A stretch of 64,000 nucleotides of DNA from NCBI GenBank assembly GCA_032622095.1, contig CP136063.1:207935934-207999933 (forward strand). Direction: 5' to 3'. Source of the stretch: Siphonodentalium dalli. Taxonomy: Eukaryota > Mollusca > Scaphopoda > Gadilida > Siphonodentaliidae. This document shows positions 1-12,900 of this stretch, piece by piece. Position numbers and translations under genes: made by a program. Position 1 is the first letter of the stretch. Every line of letters starts with the position of its first letter. The notes under the pieces were generated by a model, which was not told the DNA's origin, ran no database searches, and saw only the letters and a program-made list of their open reading frames with translations.

Positions 1-1429
1 GACGTCATCGTAAACATGCGGTGACCGGCGAGCTCCGAGAAAATTGTCAATTAAAACAGATTTAGCCCGTGTCATTAAGTAATTACAGAACAAACTGGAG
101 GAGCAACGTCGTATAAATTGAAAGGCGATAAAAAGCAGCGCGGAATTTGAAGCAAACGTAAGGAAGAAGCAGTCTTGTCGTATTGGCTCGAAAATAGGTG
201 AAATAAAAATGGAAACCAGATCCAAAAAAGACGATAAAAAAGACGATAAACCGGAGTAAGGAAAAAGACAATAAACCGGAGTAAGAACTTCGAATATATT
301 TCCGAATGTTTTAAAATGTTAGATGATTCCTTAGGAGGTGTGGAACAAAAAGTGGCAGATCTTGCATTGAAAACAAAATTAGATTAATTTTCAATTTTTA
401 GACCGACCCTGCAGTATCACAAAAAATGAATTATAATAAGAATGTCGAAATGACACATTAACAACAATAACTGCTATAGATAATTTAAAAAAGACAGAAC
501 AAGAAAAAGGATAAGTTCCATAAACGGAGATTATTCAAATGTGATAATAGATATATTGTCTGAGAATTAATTTTTTCATTTTGAATGTATATTTATTATG
601 TACAACTTTAATATGTAATTGAGACAGACTATGAAAATAAAAATAAATTAGGAAAAAAAGAATGAGCCATGTCCGATTAATTTCAGTACCATATAATGCG
701 TTGTTCAACCCAGTCGGTCGGCATGGGGTTATACCAACCCGATTATTGTACATTCCCCAGTGTTTATCATCTTTTATTTATACACAGATAGTAAGATGTC
801 TGCATGACCTGACGTACTTGACTCATCCCATCTCTCGAGAAACCAGAAAATCAAAGATGTGTACATGTTGTTCCAGATCACATATTTCACTAAGAATCGA
901 GTATTTTAGAGGAAAGCACTAACTACGACAACGCTGTTATGAAATAAATGTATAGACATTACTATATTGGCTGTTGGTTGCAAGTATACGTGATACAGTA
1001 TATATATATTATGGCAGTTGGTTTTGAACGCATCCCGATGGAGTGGATTGCTGTTTGCAAGTCTAGATGACATGTCGCATTTTTGTATTGAATGCATCCC
1101 GGTGAAGTTGAACTGTATGTTGTTGTTGTTGTTTTTGTCACTATGGTTTCATGACGCACAACTGAATCTTTAACTAAACTAAAGAGTGGGCTAGCGTCAC
1201 CAAATTCATCATCTTGGAAAATCATTTTGCACGGCCCCATCTGCTATGGGAGATCAGCATGTATATTTTATGTTCTCAGATAGTGATGATCCCATATTTT
1301 CAGAAACGACTAACATACGCACATAACCTTAATGTCGAATCCGTTGCACGACAATTATTAAGTATTCATCTTATCTGATGTGTTTCATATATTGTGAGTA
1401 TTCAAGGGATAAATTATGCTTAAATTATA
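1..1429. other. Intergenic or intronic sequence without a recognisable gene
   Basis: AT-rich sequence. The open frames here are all under 100 codons and I recognise none of them. A short direct repeat of about 25 bp lies at 239-288, with the GATAAACCGGAGTAAG core present twice. Two weakly similar stretches containing GCATCCCG lie near 1029 and 1093. No RNA gene or convincing promoter was seen. Confidence 0.5.
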
Positions 1430-1431
1430 TA

Positions 1432-1581
1432 CAGTAAAGCCCTAAATAATCGACTCATTAACCATAGCACAATTATGAGAGCTTTCCGATGAATGGCAAC
1501 AAGCCATATTTCCGACTAAATCCTGAAAAGGTACCCATAATTATGTTGTTGTTAAGGAGTCGATCATTTATGGCATTACTG
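1432..1581. mobile_element. TA-flanked palindromic MITE (Tc1/mariner-like), copy A
   Basis: The element begins CAGTAAAGCCCTAAATAATC and ends with the reverse-complement-type end GGCATTACTG. It is flanked on both sides by TA (1430-1431 and 1582-1583). TA duplications with CAGT ends are typical of Tc1/mariner-type MITEs. The interior motifs around CCGATGAATGGCAACAAGCC and TTCCGACTAAATCCTG recur at 1710-1808, 51999-52216 and 63787-64000, so this is a dispersed family. The left arm is shortened relative to the full palindrome at 51999. No transposase is encoded, so it is non-autonomous. Confidence 0.75.
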
Positions 1582-1703
1582 TATCTTCTCCCACAAATGT
1601 CCCATTTCTCCCTATTTTTGTCCCAGGGAGAAGGGACTTCGCTCATATGTGTCACAACAGCAAATTCTAAGTATATTTACTGATTACAATGGTGTTCTTA
1701 CTC

Positions 1704-1808
1704 ACTATAATTGCCATTCATCGGAACAAGCCATATTTCCGAATAAATCCTGAAAGATTACCCATAATTCTTCTGTGGTTAAGGAGTCGATTATTTAGGG
1801 AATTACTG
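1704..1808. mobile_element. Partial MITE of the same family, copy B
   Basis: Contains CCATTCATCGGAACAAGCC, the following ATTTCCGAATAAATCCTG and the distal arm GTTAAGGAGTCGATTATTTA, ending ATTACTG before TA at 1809-1810. Only one arm is clearly present and the left border is uncertain. It ends 8-10 bp from the splice donor of the GPCR exon on the opposite strand. Confidence 0.65.
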
Positions 1809-1819
1809 TACATTCTTAC

Positions 1820-2126
1820 CTGATGCATCGGCTATGGCAAGATTACACAGGTACAAATTAGTCATGTTCCGCAGTCGTTTGGAGATGACTATGAGTAGAA
1901 CCAACAATATGTTCCCAACGAATGACAGAAGAAACACAGGGCCGTACAAAACCAACAATACAAATACTTTCGTGTCAACTTCCCCCAGCAGCAGGTTGAT
2001 GAAGTCGTCGATGTTAAACTGTTGTTCGCTTGTGTCATTGTGGTGATCCGTGTGGATGGTAACATTTCCGAATGAGGAGTTGTTGTCCAACTCTGTTCCA
2101 TCGGGAAACACGACTTCGTAACTCAT
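1820..2126 (-). CDS. First coding exon of a class A (rhodopsin-like) GPCR, probably a neuropeptide or peptide receptor
   Basis: This exon encodes the extracellular N-terminus, TM1, first intracellular loop and start of TM2 of a plasma-membrane G-protein-coupled receptor. I chose the ATG at 2126 because the frame runs from it through the receptor motifs to a splice donor. The N-terminal ~50 residues are hydrophilic, with N-glycosylation sequons at N15, N16, N21 and N30. TM1 spans about residues 54-82 and contains the GN pair (N72, position 1.50). It is followed by basic loop residues KRLRNMTN and by NLAIAD, with D100 as the conserved 2.50 aspartate. The exon ends GCATCAG followed by GTAAG on the minus strand (donor at 1819-1818), in phase 1. 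The rest of the receptor must lie below position 1820 or outside the window; I found no further exon here. [15 protein letters not shown] is typical of peptide receptors (galanin, allatostatin, orexin/CCK types), but the ligand class cannot be set from one exon. Confidence 0.85.
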
Positions 2127-3370
2127 ACCGAGTCGTTAATTATTTAGACGCGACGTTTCATAGGAAACAGAAGACATTGACGAGCGTTTAGGTACGAAAT
2201 CTTGTAAATGTTGAACAGTTTCCATTTACGACGAATATGTCATTCGTGAGTTGCTCACTTAGATGACTGTCAATTTCCATTCTCTACAATCAAGTTATCA
2301 ATTTGGCAGCACATACCACGAACCGACAGTAGTTAATTAATTGCACAAGCCTTTTCAAGTGCGAATATTCACAGGTAACGTTATCGTATCAACAATTACC
2401 CAGAATGTAACAATCCTGTTCTATTGAACCGAACACGGAACACGGGTCTATTCTCGTAAAATTATCAAAGGGATTTGTGTTATCAAATCATCAACTGGAA
2501 TCCCAGATTACCATGCTTAATTTCAGTCAATAGAACTCGGCTAATGAGTGCAAACAAGATTTTCCGTCGAATCATTCATCGTAAATCTTGGAATGGTCAG
2601 CCTTGTATTCATAATTGGACATATCCACTGCAGAAAAAAACTCATATATCTAGTCTCGCTCTTATTGTCAGAAATTGGTGGCTGCCGTTTCGTAGTTACA
2701 GCTACTACGATATCGGATGTCACCAATTGAATGAGACATCACCCACAGCTTCCGCTTGTTATCGAACGCGTTCTGATTGGAAGGAATGCCGCGAACCACT
2801 GATCCGTCTTGGAGTTCTCACTATCGTAAGCCACTGATCCGCCTCCGATGCCGCACTATTATATTGCCAACTGTGTGTCGTCTGCGATTTATGAATGAAA
2901 TCAGGCGAAAGTACCAGCATATATGACAGCGGTGTAATCAATAGAGTTACCGGCCACTCCGCGGTGTGCGGCGCCTGTGACGTCGTTTGATGTAACCGCC
3001 ATGGATATCAATAAAAACGATGTGGGTGATGTCTCATTCAATTTCATTAACATTTGGTCAGACGTCAGTTGTGATGCGAAATATATCTGGAGCAAATCTG
3101 CATTCAAAGCTGAATACACTAAAAAGGCTATCTGCCATTATCAACTGATAGTAAATTGCGACAACCCCCGATGTACTGACTGTAGAAACACAAATGCCTC
3201 GCATGATGATACTATATAAGACCCATAGCGTGTGATTAAGATAATTGACTCACCTTTATATCCGAGCACCATATCTCCTGCAATAACCCAATACTCATTC
3301 AAGAAAGGAGCTTAGTTATGGACCAGATACAACATTTAAATCACTCACATGTCCTTGTACATACGTTGTT
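2127..3370. other. Non-coding sequence upstream of the GPCR exon
   Basis: No supportable gene. A 20-bp inverted repeat is visible: ATTGAATGAGACATCACCC near 2727-2745 and its complement GGGTGATGTCTCATTCAAT near 3024-3042. It could be the remnant of a TIR element about 320 bp long. This stretch should contain the 5' UTR and promoter of the GPCR if the annotated ATG is the true start, but I see no convincing core promoter. Confidence 0.4.
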
Positions 3371-3371
3371 T

Positions 3372-3550
3372 ATATAATCAGGCCTTGATCACCAAAGCTG
3401 CGTCAGGGGATGTCAGGAAGGCAGTCCTCGAGAGTATGACATCCCCTGGTGATAAAATGTTATACTCTTCTTGTGTTGTAATTGTTATAAAGATAAGCAT
3501 GGCATTATATCACCAATAAACAATCAATCAATCAATAAAAAAAACAAAAA
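3372..3550 (+). mobile_element. 3' tail of a non-LTR retroposon
   Basis: A short 3' end ends in an AATAAA-type stretch and a CAATCAATCAATCAAT simple repeat followed by an A-rich tail (3518-3545). Invertebrate LINE and SINE 3' ends often finish in such short tandem repeats. Just upstream, GATGTCAGGAAGG and GTATGACATCCCCTGGTGAT form part of an imperfect hairpin. No coding sequence of the parent element remains, so it is a severely 5'-truncated copy. Confidence 0.5.
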
Positions 3551-6500
3551 CGAGAAGCGCGGAAATTCATTGAACGATGTGTCACAAAATTAACTAAATT
3601 ATCTAAGCCGATTTTCAGGTTAACATGAACAATGAAACTGAACAATAATTACAACAACCAGAGCTATAATAGCGTCACTGGTCTCTCTCACGTTATCGAC
3701 TCTAATAGCGTCACTAGCCTCTCACGTTATCGACTCTAATATCGTCACTAGCCTCTCTCACGTTATCGACTCTAATAGCATTACTAGCCTCTCTCACGTT
3801 ATCGACTCTAATAGCGTCACTAGCCTCTCTCACGTTATCGACTCTAATAGCATTACTAGCCTCTCTCACGTTATCGACTATAAGAGCGTCACTAGCCTCT
3901 CTCACGTTATCGACTCTAATAGCGTCACTAGCCTCTCTCACGTTATCGACTCTAATAGCATCACTAGCCTCTCTCGCGTTATTGACTCTAATAGCGTCAC
4001 TAGCCTCTCTCACGTCATCGACTCTAATAGCGTCACTAGCCGCTCTCACGTTATTGACTCTAATAGCGTCACTAGCCTCTCTCGTGTTATCGACTCTAAT
4101 AGCGTCTCTAGCCTCTCTGACGTTATCGACTCTAATAGCGCCACTAGCCTCTCTCACGTTATCGACTCTAATAGCGTCAGTAGCCTCTCTCACGTTATCG
4201 ACTCTAATAGCATTACTAGCCTCTCTCACGTTATCGACTCTAATAGCGTCACTAGCCTCTCTCACGTTATCGACTCTAATAGCATCACTAGCCTCTCTCA
4301 CGTTATCGACTCTAATAGCGTCACTAGCCTCTCTCACGTTATCGACTCTAATAGCGTCACTAGCCTCTCTCACGTTATCGACTCTAATAGCGTCACTAGC
4401 CTATCACGTTATCGACTCTAATAGCGTCACTAGCCTCTCTCACGTTATCGACTCTAATAGCGTCACTAGCCTCTCTCACGTTATCGACTCTAATAGCGTC
4501 ACTAGCCTCTCTCACGTTATCGACTCTAATAGCATCACTAGCCTCTCTCACGTTATCGACTCTAATAGCGTCACTAGCCTATCACGTTATCGACTCTAAT
4601 AGCGTCACTAGCCTATCACGTTATCGACTCTAATAGCGTCACTAGCCTCTCTCACGTTATCGACTATAATAGCGTCACTAGCCTCTCTCACGTTATCGAC
4701 TCTAATAGCGTCACTAGGCTCTCTCACGTTATCGACTCTAATAGCGTCACTAGCCTCTCTCACGTTATCGACTCTAATAGCATTACTAGCCTCTCTCACG
4801 TTATCGACCCTAATAGCGTCACTAGCCTCTCTCACGTTATCGACTCTAATAGCGGCACTAGCCTCTCTCACGTTATCGACTATAATAGCATCACTAGCCT
4901 CTCTCACGTTATCGACTATAATAGCATCACTAGCCTCTCTCACGTTATCGACTCTAATAGCATTACTAGCCTCTCTCACGTTATCGACCCTAATAGCGTC
5001 ACTAGCCTCTCTCACGTTATCGACTCTAATAGCGGCACTAGCCTCTCTCACGTTATCGACCCTAATAGCGTCACTAGCCTCTCTCACGTTATCTACTCTC
5101 ATAGCGTCACTAGCCTCTCTCACGTTATCGACTCTAATAGCGTCACTAGTCTCTCTCACGTTATCTACTCTCATAGCGTCACTAGCCTCTCTCACGTTAT
5201 CTACTCTCATAGCGTCACTAGCCTCTCTCACGTTATCGACTCTAATAGCGTCACTAGCCTCTCTCACGTTATCGACTCTAATAGCGTCACTAGCCTCTCT
5301 CACGTTATCGACTCTAATAGCGTCACTAGCCTCTCTCACGTTATCGACTCTAATAGCATCACTAGCCTCTCTCACGTTATCTACTCTCATAGCGTCACTA
5401 GCCTCTCTCACGTTATCTACTCTCATAGCGTCACTAGCCTCTCTCACGTTATCGACTCTAATAGCGTCACTAGCCTCTCTCACGTTATCGACTCTAATAG
5501 CGTCACTAGCCTCTCTCACGTTATCGACTATAATAGCGTCACTAGCCTCTCTCACGTTATCTACTCTCATAGCGTCACTAGCCTCTCTCACGTTATCGAC
5601 TATAATAGCGTCACTAGCCTCTCTCACGTTATCGACTCTAATAGCGTCACTAGCCTCTCTCACGTTATCGACTCTAATAGCGTCACTAGCCTCTCTCACG
5701 TTATCGACTCTAATAGCGTCACTAGCCTCTCTCACGTTATCGACTATAATAGCGTCACTAGCCTCTCTCACGTTATCGACTCTAATAGCGTCACTAGGCT
5801 CTCTCACGTTATCGACTCTAATAGCGTCACTAGCCTCTCTCGTGTTATCGACTCTAATAGCGTCACTAGCCTCTCTGACGTTATCGACTCTAATAGCGTC
5901 ACTAGCCTCTCTGACGTTATCGACTCTAATAGCGTCACTAGCCTCTCTCACGTTATCTACTCTCATAGCGTCACTAGCCTCTCTGACGTTATCGACTATA
6001 ATAGCATCACTAGCCTCTCTCACGTTATCGACTCTAATAGCGTCACTAGCCTCTCTCACGTTATCGACTCTAATAGCATCACTAGCCTCTCTCACGTTAT
6101 CGACTATAATAGCATCACTAGCCTCTCTCACGTTATCGACTCTAATAGCGTCACTAGCCTCTCTCACGTTATCGACTCTAATAGCGTCACTAGCCTCTCT
6201 CACGTTATCGACTCTAATAGCGTCACTAGCCTCTCTCACGTTATCGACTCTAATAGCATTACTAGCCTCTCTCACGTTATCGACTATAATAGCATCACTA
6301 GCCTCTCTCACGTTATCGACTATAATAGCATCACTAGCCTCTCTCACGTTATCGACTATAATAGCATCACTAGCCTCTCTCACGTTATCGACTCTAATAG
6401 CGTCACTAGCCTCTCTCACGTTATCGACTATAATAGCATCACTAGCCTCTCTCACGTTATCGACTATAATAGCATCACTAGCCTCTCTCACGTTATCGAC

Positions 6501-8028
6501 TCTAATAGCATCACTAGCCTCTCTCACGTTATCGACTCTAATAGCATCACTAGCCTCTCTCACGTTATCGACTCTAATAGCATTACTAGCCTCTCTCACG
6601 TTATCGACTATAATAGCATCACTAGCCTCTCTCACGTTATCGACTATAATAGCATTACTAGCCTCTCTCACGTTATCGACTATAATAGCATCACTAGCCT
6701 CTCTCACGTTATCGACTATAATAGCATCACTAGCCTCTCTCACGTTATCGACTATAATAGCATCACTAGCCTCTCTCACGTTATCGACTCTAATAGCATC
6801 ACTAGCCTCTCTCACGTTATCGACTATAATAGCATTACTAGCCTCTCTCACGTTATCGACTATAATAGCATCACTAGCCTCTCTCACGTTATCGACTATA
6901 ATAGCATTACTAGCCTCTCTCACGTAATCGACTATAATAGCATCACTAGCCTCTCTCACGTTATCGACTATAATAGCATTACTAGCCTCTCTCACGTTAT
7001 CGACTATAATAGCATCACTAGCCTCTCTCACGTTATCGACTCTAATAGCATCACTAGCCTCTCTCACGTTATCGACTCGAATAGCATTACTAGCCTCTCT
7101 CACGTTATCGACTATAATAGCATCACTAGCCTCTCTCACGTTATCGACTATAATAGCGTCACTAGCCTCTCTCACGTTATCGACTATAATAGCATCACTA
7201 GCCTCTCTCACGTTATCGACTCTAATAGCATCACTAGCCTCTCTCACGTTATCGACTATAATAGCGTCACTAGCCTCTCTCACGTTATCGACTATAATAG
7301 CGTCACTAGCCTCTCTCACGTTATCGACTATAATAGCATCACTAGCCTCTCTCACGTTATCGACTATAATAGCATCACTAGCCTCTCTCACGTTATCGAC
7401 TATAATAGCGTCACTAGCCTCTCTCACGTTATCGACTATAATAGCATCACTAGCCTCTCTCACGTTATCGACTATAATAGCATCACTAGCCTCTCTCACG
7501 TTATCGACTATAATAGCATCACTAGCCTCTCTCACGTTATCGACTATAATAGCGTCACTAGCCTCTCTCACGTTATCGACTATAATAGCGTCACTAGCCT
7601 CTCTCACGTTATCGACTATAATAGCATCACTAGCCTCTCTCACGTTATCGACTATAATAGCGTCACTAGCCTCTCTCACGTTATCGACTATAATAGCATC
7701 ACTAGCCTCTCTCACGTTATCGACTCTAATAGCATTACTAGCCTCTCTCACGTTATCGACTATAATAGCGTCACTAGCCTCTCTCACGTTATCGACTATA
7801 ATAGCGTCACTAGCCTCTCTCACGTTATCGACTATAATAGCATCACTAGCCTCTCTCACGTTATCGACTCTAATAGCATCACTAGCCTCTCTCACGTTAT
7901 CGACTCTAATAGCATTACTAGCCTCTCTCACGTTATCGACTATAATAGCATGACTATCCTCTCTCACGTTATCGACTATAATAGCATTACTAGCCTCTCT
8001 CACGTTATCGACTATAATAGCATCACTA

Positions 8029-8964
8029 GCCTCTCTCACGTTATCGACTATAATAGCATTACTAGCCTCTCTCACGTTATCGACTATAATAGCATCACTA
8101 GCCTCTCTCACGTTATCGACTCTAATAGCGTCACTAGCCTCCCTCACGTTATCGACTCTAATAGCGTCACTAGCCTCTCTCACGTTATCGACTCTAATAG
8201 CGTCACTAGCCTCTCTCACGTTATCGACTCTAATAGCGTCACTAGCCTCTCTCACGTTATCGACTATAATAGCATTACTAGCCTCTCTCACGTTATCGAC
8301 TATAATAGCATCACTAGCCTCTCTCACGTTATCGACTATAATAGCATCACTAGCCTCTCTCACGTTATCGACTATAATAGCATCACTAGCCTCTCTCACG
8401 TTATCGACTATAATAGCATCACTAGCCTCTCTCACGTTATCGACTATAATAGCATCACTAGCCTCTCTCACGTTATCGACTATAATAGCATCACTAGCCT
8501 CTCTCACGTTATCGACTCTAATAGCGTCACTAGCCTCTCTCACGTTATTGACTCTAATAGCGTCACTAGCCTCTCTCACGTTATCGACTCTAATAGCATT
8601 ACTAGCCTCTCTCACGTTATCGACTATAATAGCATCACTAGCCTCTCTCACGTTATCGACTCTAATAGCATCACTAGCCTCTCTCACGTTATCGACTATA
8701 ATAGCATCACTAGCCTCTCTCACGTTATCGACTATAATAGCATCACTAGCCTCTCTCACGTTATCGACTCTAATAGCGTCACTAGCCTCTCTCACGTTAT
8801 CGACTATAATAGCATCACTAGCCTCTCTCACGTTATCGACTATAATAGCATCACTAGCCTCTCTCACGTTATCGACTATAATAGCATCACTAGCCTCTCT
8901 CACGTTATCGACTATAATAGCATCACTAGCCTCTCTCACGTTATCGACTCTAATAGCGTCACTA
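8029..8964. repeat. Higher-order repeat inside the minisatellite, first 26-monomer copy
   Basis: The 936 bp from 8029 recur immediately after, at 8965-9900. Rare marker variants sit exactly 936 bp apart: the CCTCCCTC variant at 8138 and 9074, and the CACGTTATTG variant at 8541 and 9477. Monomers before 8029 and after 9900 no longer match at this spacing, which sets the borders. 936 bp is exactly 26 monomers, as expected from unequal exchange in register. Confidence 0.85.
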
Positions 8965-9900
8965 GCCTCTCTCACGTTATCGACTATAATAGCATTACTA
9001 GCCTCTCTCACGTTATCGACTATAATAGCATCACTAGCCTCTCTCACGTTATCGACTCTAATAGCGTCACTAGCCTCCCTCACGTTATCGACTCTAATAG
9101 CGTCACTAGCCTCTCTCACGTTATCGACTCTAATAGCGTCACTAGCCTCTCTCACGTTATCGACTCTAATAGCGTCACTAGCCTCTCTCACGTTATCGAC
9201 TATAATAGCATTACTAGCCTCTCTCACGTTATCGACTATAATAGCATCACTAGCCTCTCTCACGTTATCGACTATAATAGCATCACTAGCCTCTCTCACG
9301 TTATCGACTATAATAGCATCACTAGCCTCTCTCACGTTATCGACTATAATAGCATCACTAGCCTCTCTCACGTTATCGACTATAATAGCATCACTAGCCT
9401 CTCTCACGTTATCGACTATAATAGCATCACTAGCCTCTCTCACGTTATCGACTCTAATAGCGTCACTAGCCTCTCTCACGTTATTGACTCTAATAGCGTC
9501 ACTAGCCTCTCTCACGTTATCGACTCTAATAGCATTACTAGCCTCTCTCACGTTATCGACTATAATAGCATCACTAGCCTCTCTCACGTTATCGACTCTA
9601 ATAGCATCACTAGCCTCTCTCACGTTATCGACTATAATAGCATCACTAGCCTCTCTCACGTTATCGACTATAATAGCATCACTAGCCTCTCTCACGTTAT
9701 CGACTCTAATAGCGTCACTAGCCTCTCTCACGTTATCGACTATAATAGCATCACTAGCCTCTCTCACGTTATCGACTATAATAGCATCACTAGCCTCTCT
9801 CACGTTATCGACTATAATAGCATCACTAGCCTCTCTCACGTTATCGACTATAATAGCATCACTAGCCTCTCTCACGTTATCGACTCTAATAGCGTCACTA
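8965..9900. repeat. Higher-order repeat, second 26-monomer copy
   Basis: In-register duplicate of 8029-8964. The marker monomers I compared are identical in both copies, which indicates a recent event compared with the divergence among ordinary neighbouring monomers. Confidence 0.85.
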
Positions 9901-12900
9901 GCCTCTCTCACGTTATCGACTCTAATAGTGTCACTAGCCTCTCTCACGTTATCGACTCTAATAGCATTACTAGCCTCTCTCACGTTATCGACTATAAGAG
10001 CGTCACTAGTCTCTCTCACGTTATCGACTCTAATAGCGTCACTAGCCTCTCTCACGTTATCGACTCTAATAGCATCACTAGCCTCTCTCACGTTATCTAC
10101 TCTAATAGCGGCACTAGCCTCTCTCACGTTATCGACTATAATAGCATCACTAGCCTCTCTGACGTTATCTACTCTAATAGCGGCACTAGCCTCTCTCACG
10201 TTATCGACTCTAATAGCATCACTAGCCTCTCTGACGTTATCTACTCTAATAGCGGCACTAGCCTCTCTCACGTTATCGACTATAATAGCATCACTAGCCT
10301 CTCTCACGTTATCGACTATAATAGCATCACTAGCCTCTCTCACGTTATCGACTCTAATAGCGTCACTAGCCTCTCTCACGTTATCGACTCTAATAGCGTC
10401 ACTAGCCTCTCTCGTGTTATCGACTCTAATAGCGTCACTAGCCTCTCTCACGTTATCGACTCTAATAGCATCACTAGCCTCTCTCACGTTATCGACTCTA
10501 ATAGCATTACTAGCCTCTCTCACGTTATCGACTATAATAGCGGCACTAGCCTCTCTCACGTTATCGACTCTAATAGCATCACTAGCCTCTCTCACGTTAT
10601 CGACTCTAATAGCATTACTAGCCTCTCTCACGTTATCGACTATAATAGCGGCACTAGCCTCTCTCGTGTTATCGACTATAATAGCGGCACTAGCCTCTCT
10701 CACGTTATCGACTATAATAGCGGCACTAGCCTCTCTCGTGTTATCGACTCTAATAGCGTCACTAGCCTCTCTCACGTTATCGACTCTAATAGCGTCACTA
10801 GCCTCTCTCACGTTATCGACTCTAATAGCGTCACTAGCCTCTCTCACGTTATCGACTCTAATAGCGTCACTAGCCTCTCTCACGTTATCGACTCTAATAG
10901 CATCACTAGGCTCTCTCACGTTATCGACTATAATAGCATCACTAGCCTCTCTCACGTTATCGACTATAATAGCATCACTAGCCTCTCTCACGTTATCGAC
11001 TATAATAGCGTCACTAGCCTCTCTCACGTTATCGACTCTAATAGCGTCACTAGCCTCTCTCGTGTTATCGACTATAATAGCGGCACTAGCCTCTCTCACG
11101 TTATCGACTCTAATAGCGTCACTAGCCTCTCTCGTGTTATCGACTATAATAGCGGCACTAGCCTCTCTCACGTTATCGACTATAATAGCGGCACTAGCCT
11201 CTCTCACGTTATCGACTCTAATAGCGTCACTAGCCTCTCTGACGTTATCGACTCTAATAGCGTCACTAGCCTCTCTCGCGTTATCGACTCTAATAGCATC
11301 ACTAGCCTCTCTCACGTTATCGACTATAATAGCATCACTAGCCTCTCTCACGTTATCTACTCTCATAGCGTCACTAGCCTCTCTCACGTTATCGACCCTA
11401 ATAGCGTCACTAGCCTCTCTCACGTTATCGACTCTAATAGCATCACTAGCCTCTCTCACGTTATCGACTCTAATAGTGTCACTAGCCTCTCTCACGTTAT
11501 CGACTCTAATAGCATCACTAGCCTCTCTCATGTTATCGACTCTAATAGCGTCACTACCCTATCACGTTATCGACTCTAATAGCATCACTAGCCTCTCTCA
11601 CGTTATCTACTCTAATAGCGTCACTAGCCTCTCTCACGTTATCGACTCTAATAGCGTCACTAGCCTATCACGTTATCGACTCTAATAGCGTCACTAGCCT
11701 CTCTCACGTTCTCGACTCTAATAGCGTCACTAGCCTCTTTCACGTTATCGACTCTAATAGCATCACTAGCCTCTCTCACGTTATCGACTATAAGAGCGTC
11801 ACTAGCCTCTCTCACGTTATCGACTCTAATAGCATCACTAGCCTATCACGTTATCGACTCTAATAGCGTCACTAGCCTCTCTCACGTTATCGACTCTAAT
11901 AGCATCACTAGCCTCTCTCACGTTATCTACTCTAATAGCGTCACTAGCCTCTCTCACGTTATCGACTCTAATAGCGTCACTAGCCTCTCTCACGTTATCG
12001 ACTCTAATAGCGTCACTAGCCTCTCTCACGTTATCGACTCTAATAGCGTCACTAGCCTCTCTCACGTTATCGACTCTAATAGCATCACTAGCCTCTCTCA
12101 CGTTATCTACTCTAATAGCGTCACTAGCCTCTCTCACGTTATCGACTCTAATAGCATCACTAGCCTCTCTCACGTTATCGACTCTAATAGCGTCACTAGC
12201 CTCTCTCACGTTATCGACTCTAATAGCGTCACTAGCCTCTCTCACGTTATCGACCATAAGAGCGTCACTAGCCTCTCTCACGTTATCTACTCTCATAGCG
12301 TCACTAGCCTCTCTCACGTTATCGACTCTAATAGCGTCACTAGCCTCTCTCACGTTATCTACTCTCATAGCGTCACTAGCCTCTCTCACGTTATCTACTC
12401 TCATAGCGTCACTAGCCTCTCTCACGTTATCGACTCTAATAGCGTCACTAGCCTCTCTCACGTTATCGACTCTAATAGCATCACTAGCCTCTCTCACGTT
12501 ATCGACTCTAATAGCGTCACTAGCCTCTCTCACGTTATCTACTCTCATAGCGTCACTAGCCTCTCTCACGTTATCTACTCTCATAGCGTCACTAGCCTCT
12601 CTCACGTTATCGACTCTAATAGCGTCACTAGCCTCTCTCACGTTATCGACTCTAATAGCATCACTAGTCTCTCTCACGTTATCGACTCTAATAGCATCAC
12701 TAGCCTCTCTCACGTTATCTACTCTAATAGCGTCACTAGCCTCTCTCACGTTATCGACTCTAATAGCATCACTAGCCTCTCTCACGTTATCTACTCTAAT
12801 AGCGTCACTAGCCTCTCTCACGTTATCTACTCTAATAGCGTCACTAGCCTCTCTCACGTTATCGACTCTAATAGCGTCACTAGCCTCTCTCACGTTATCG

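Noticed and set aside
4608-11531. 2307-codon minus-strand open frame as a giant repetitive protein gene
   Set aside because: It is entirely 36-bp minisatellite; two opposite-strand frames are equally open, there is no unique terminal domain, and variation does not favour silent sites.
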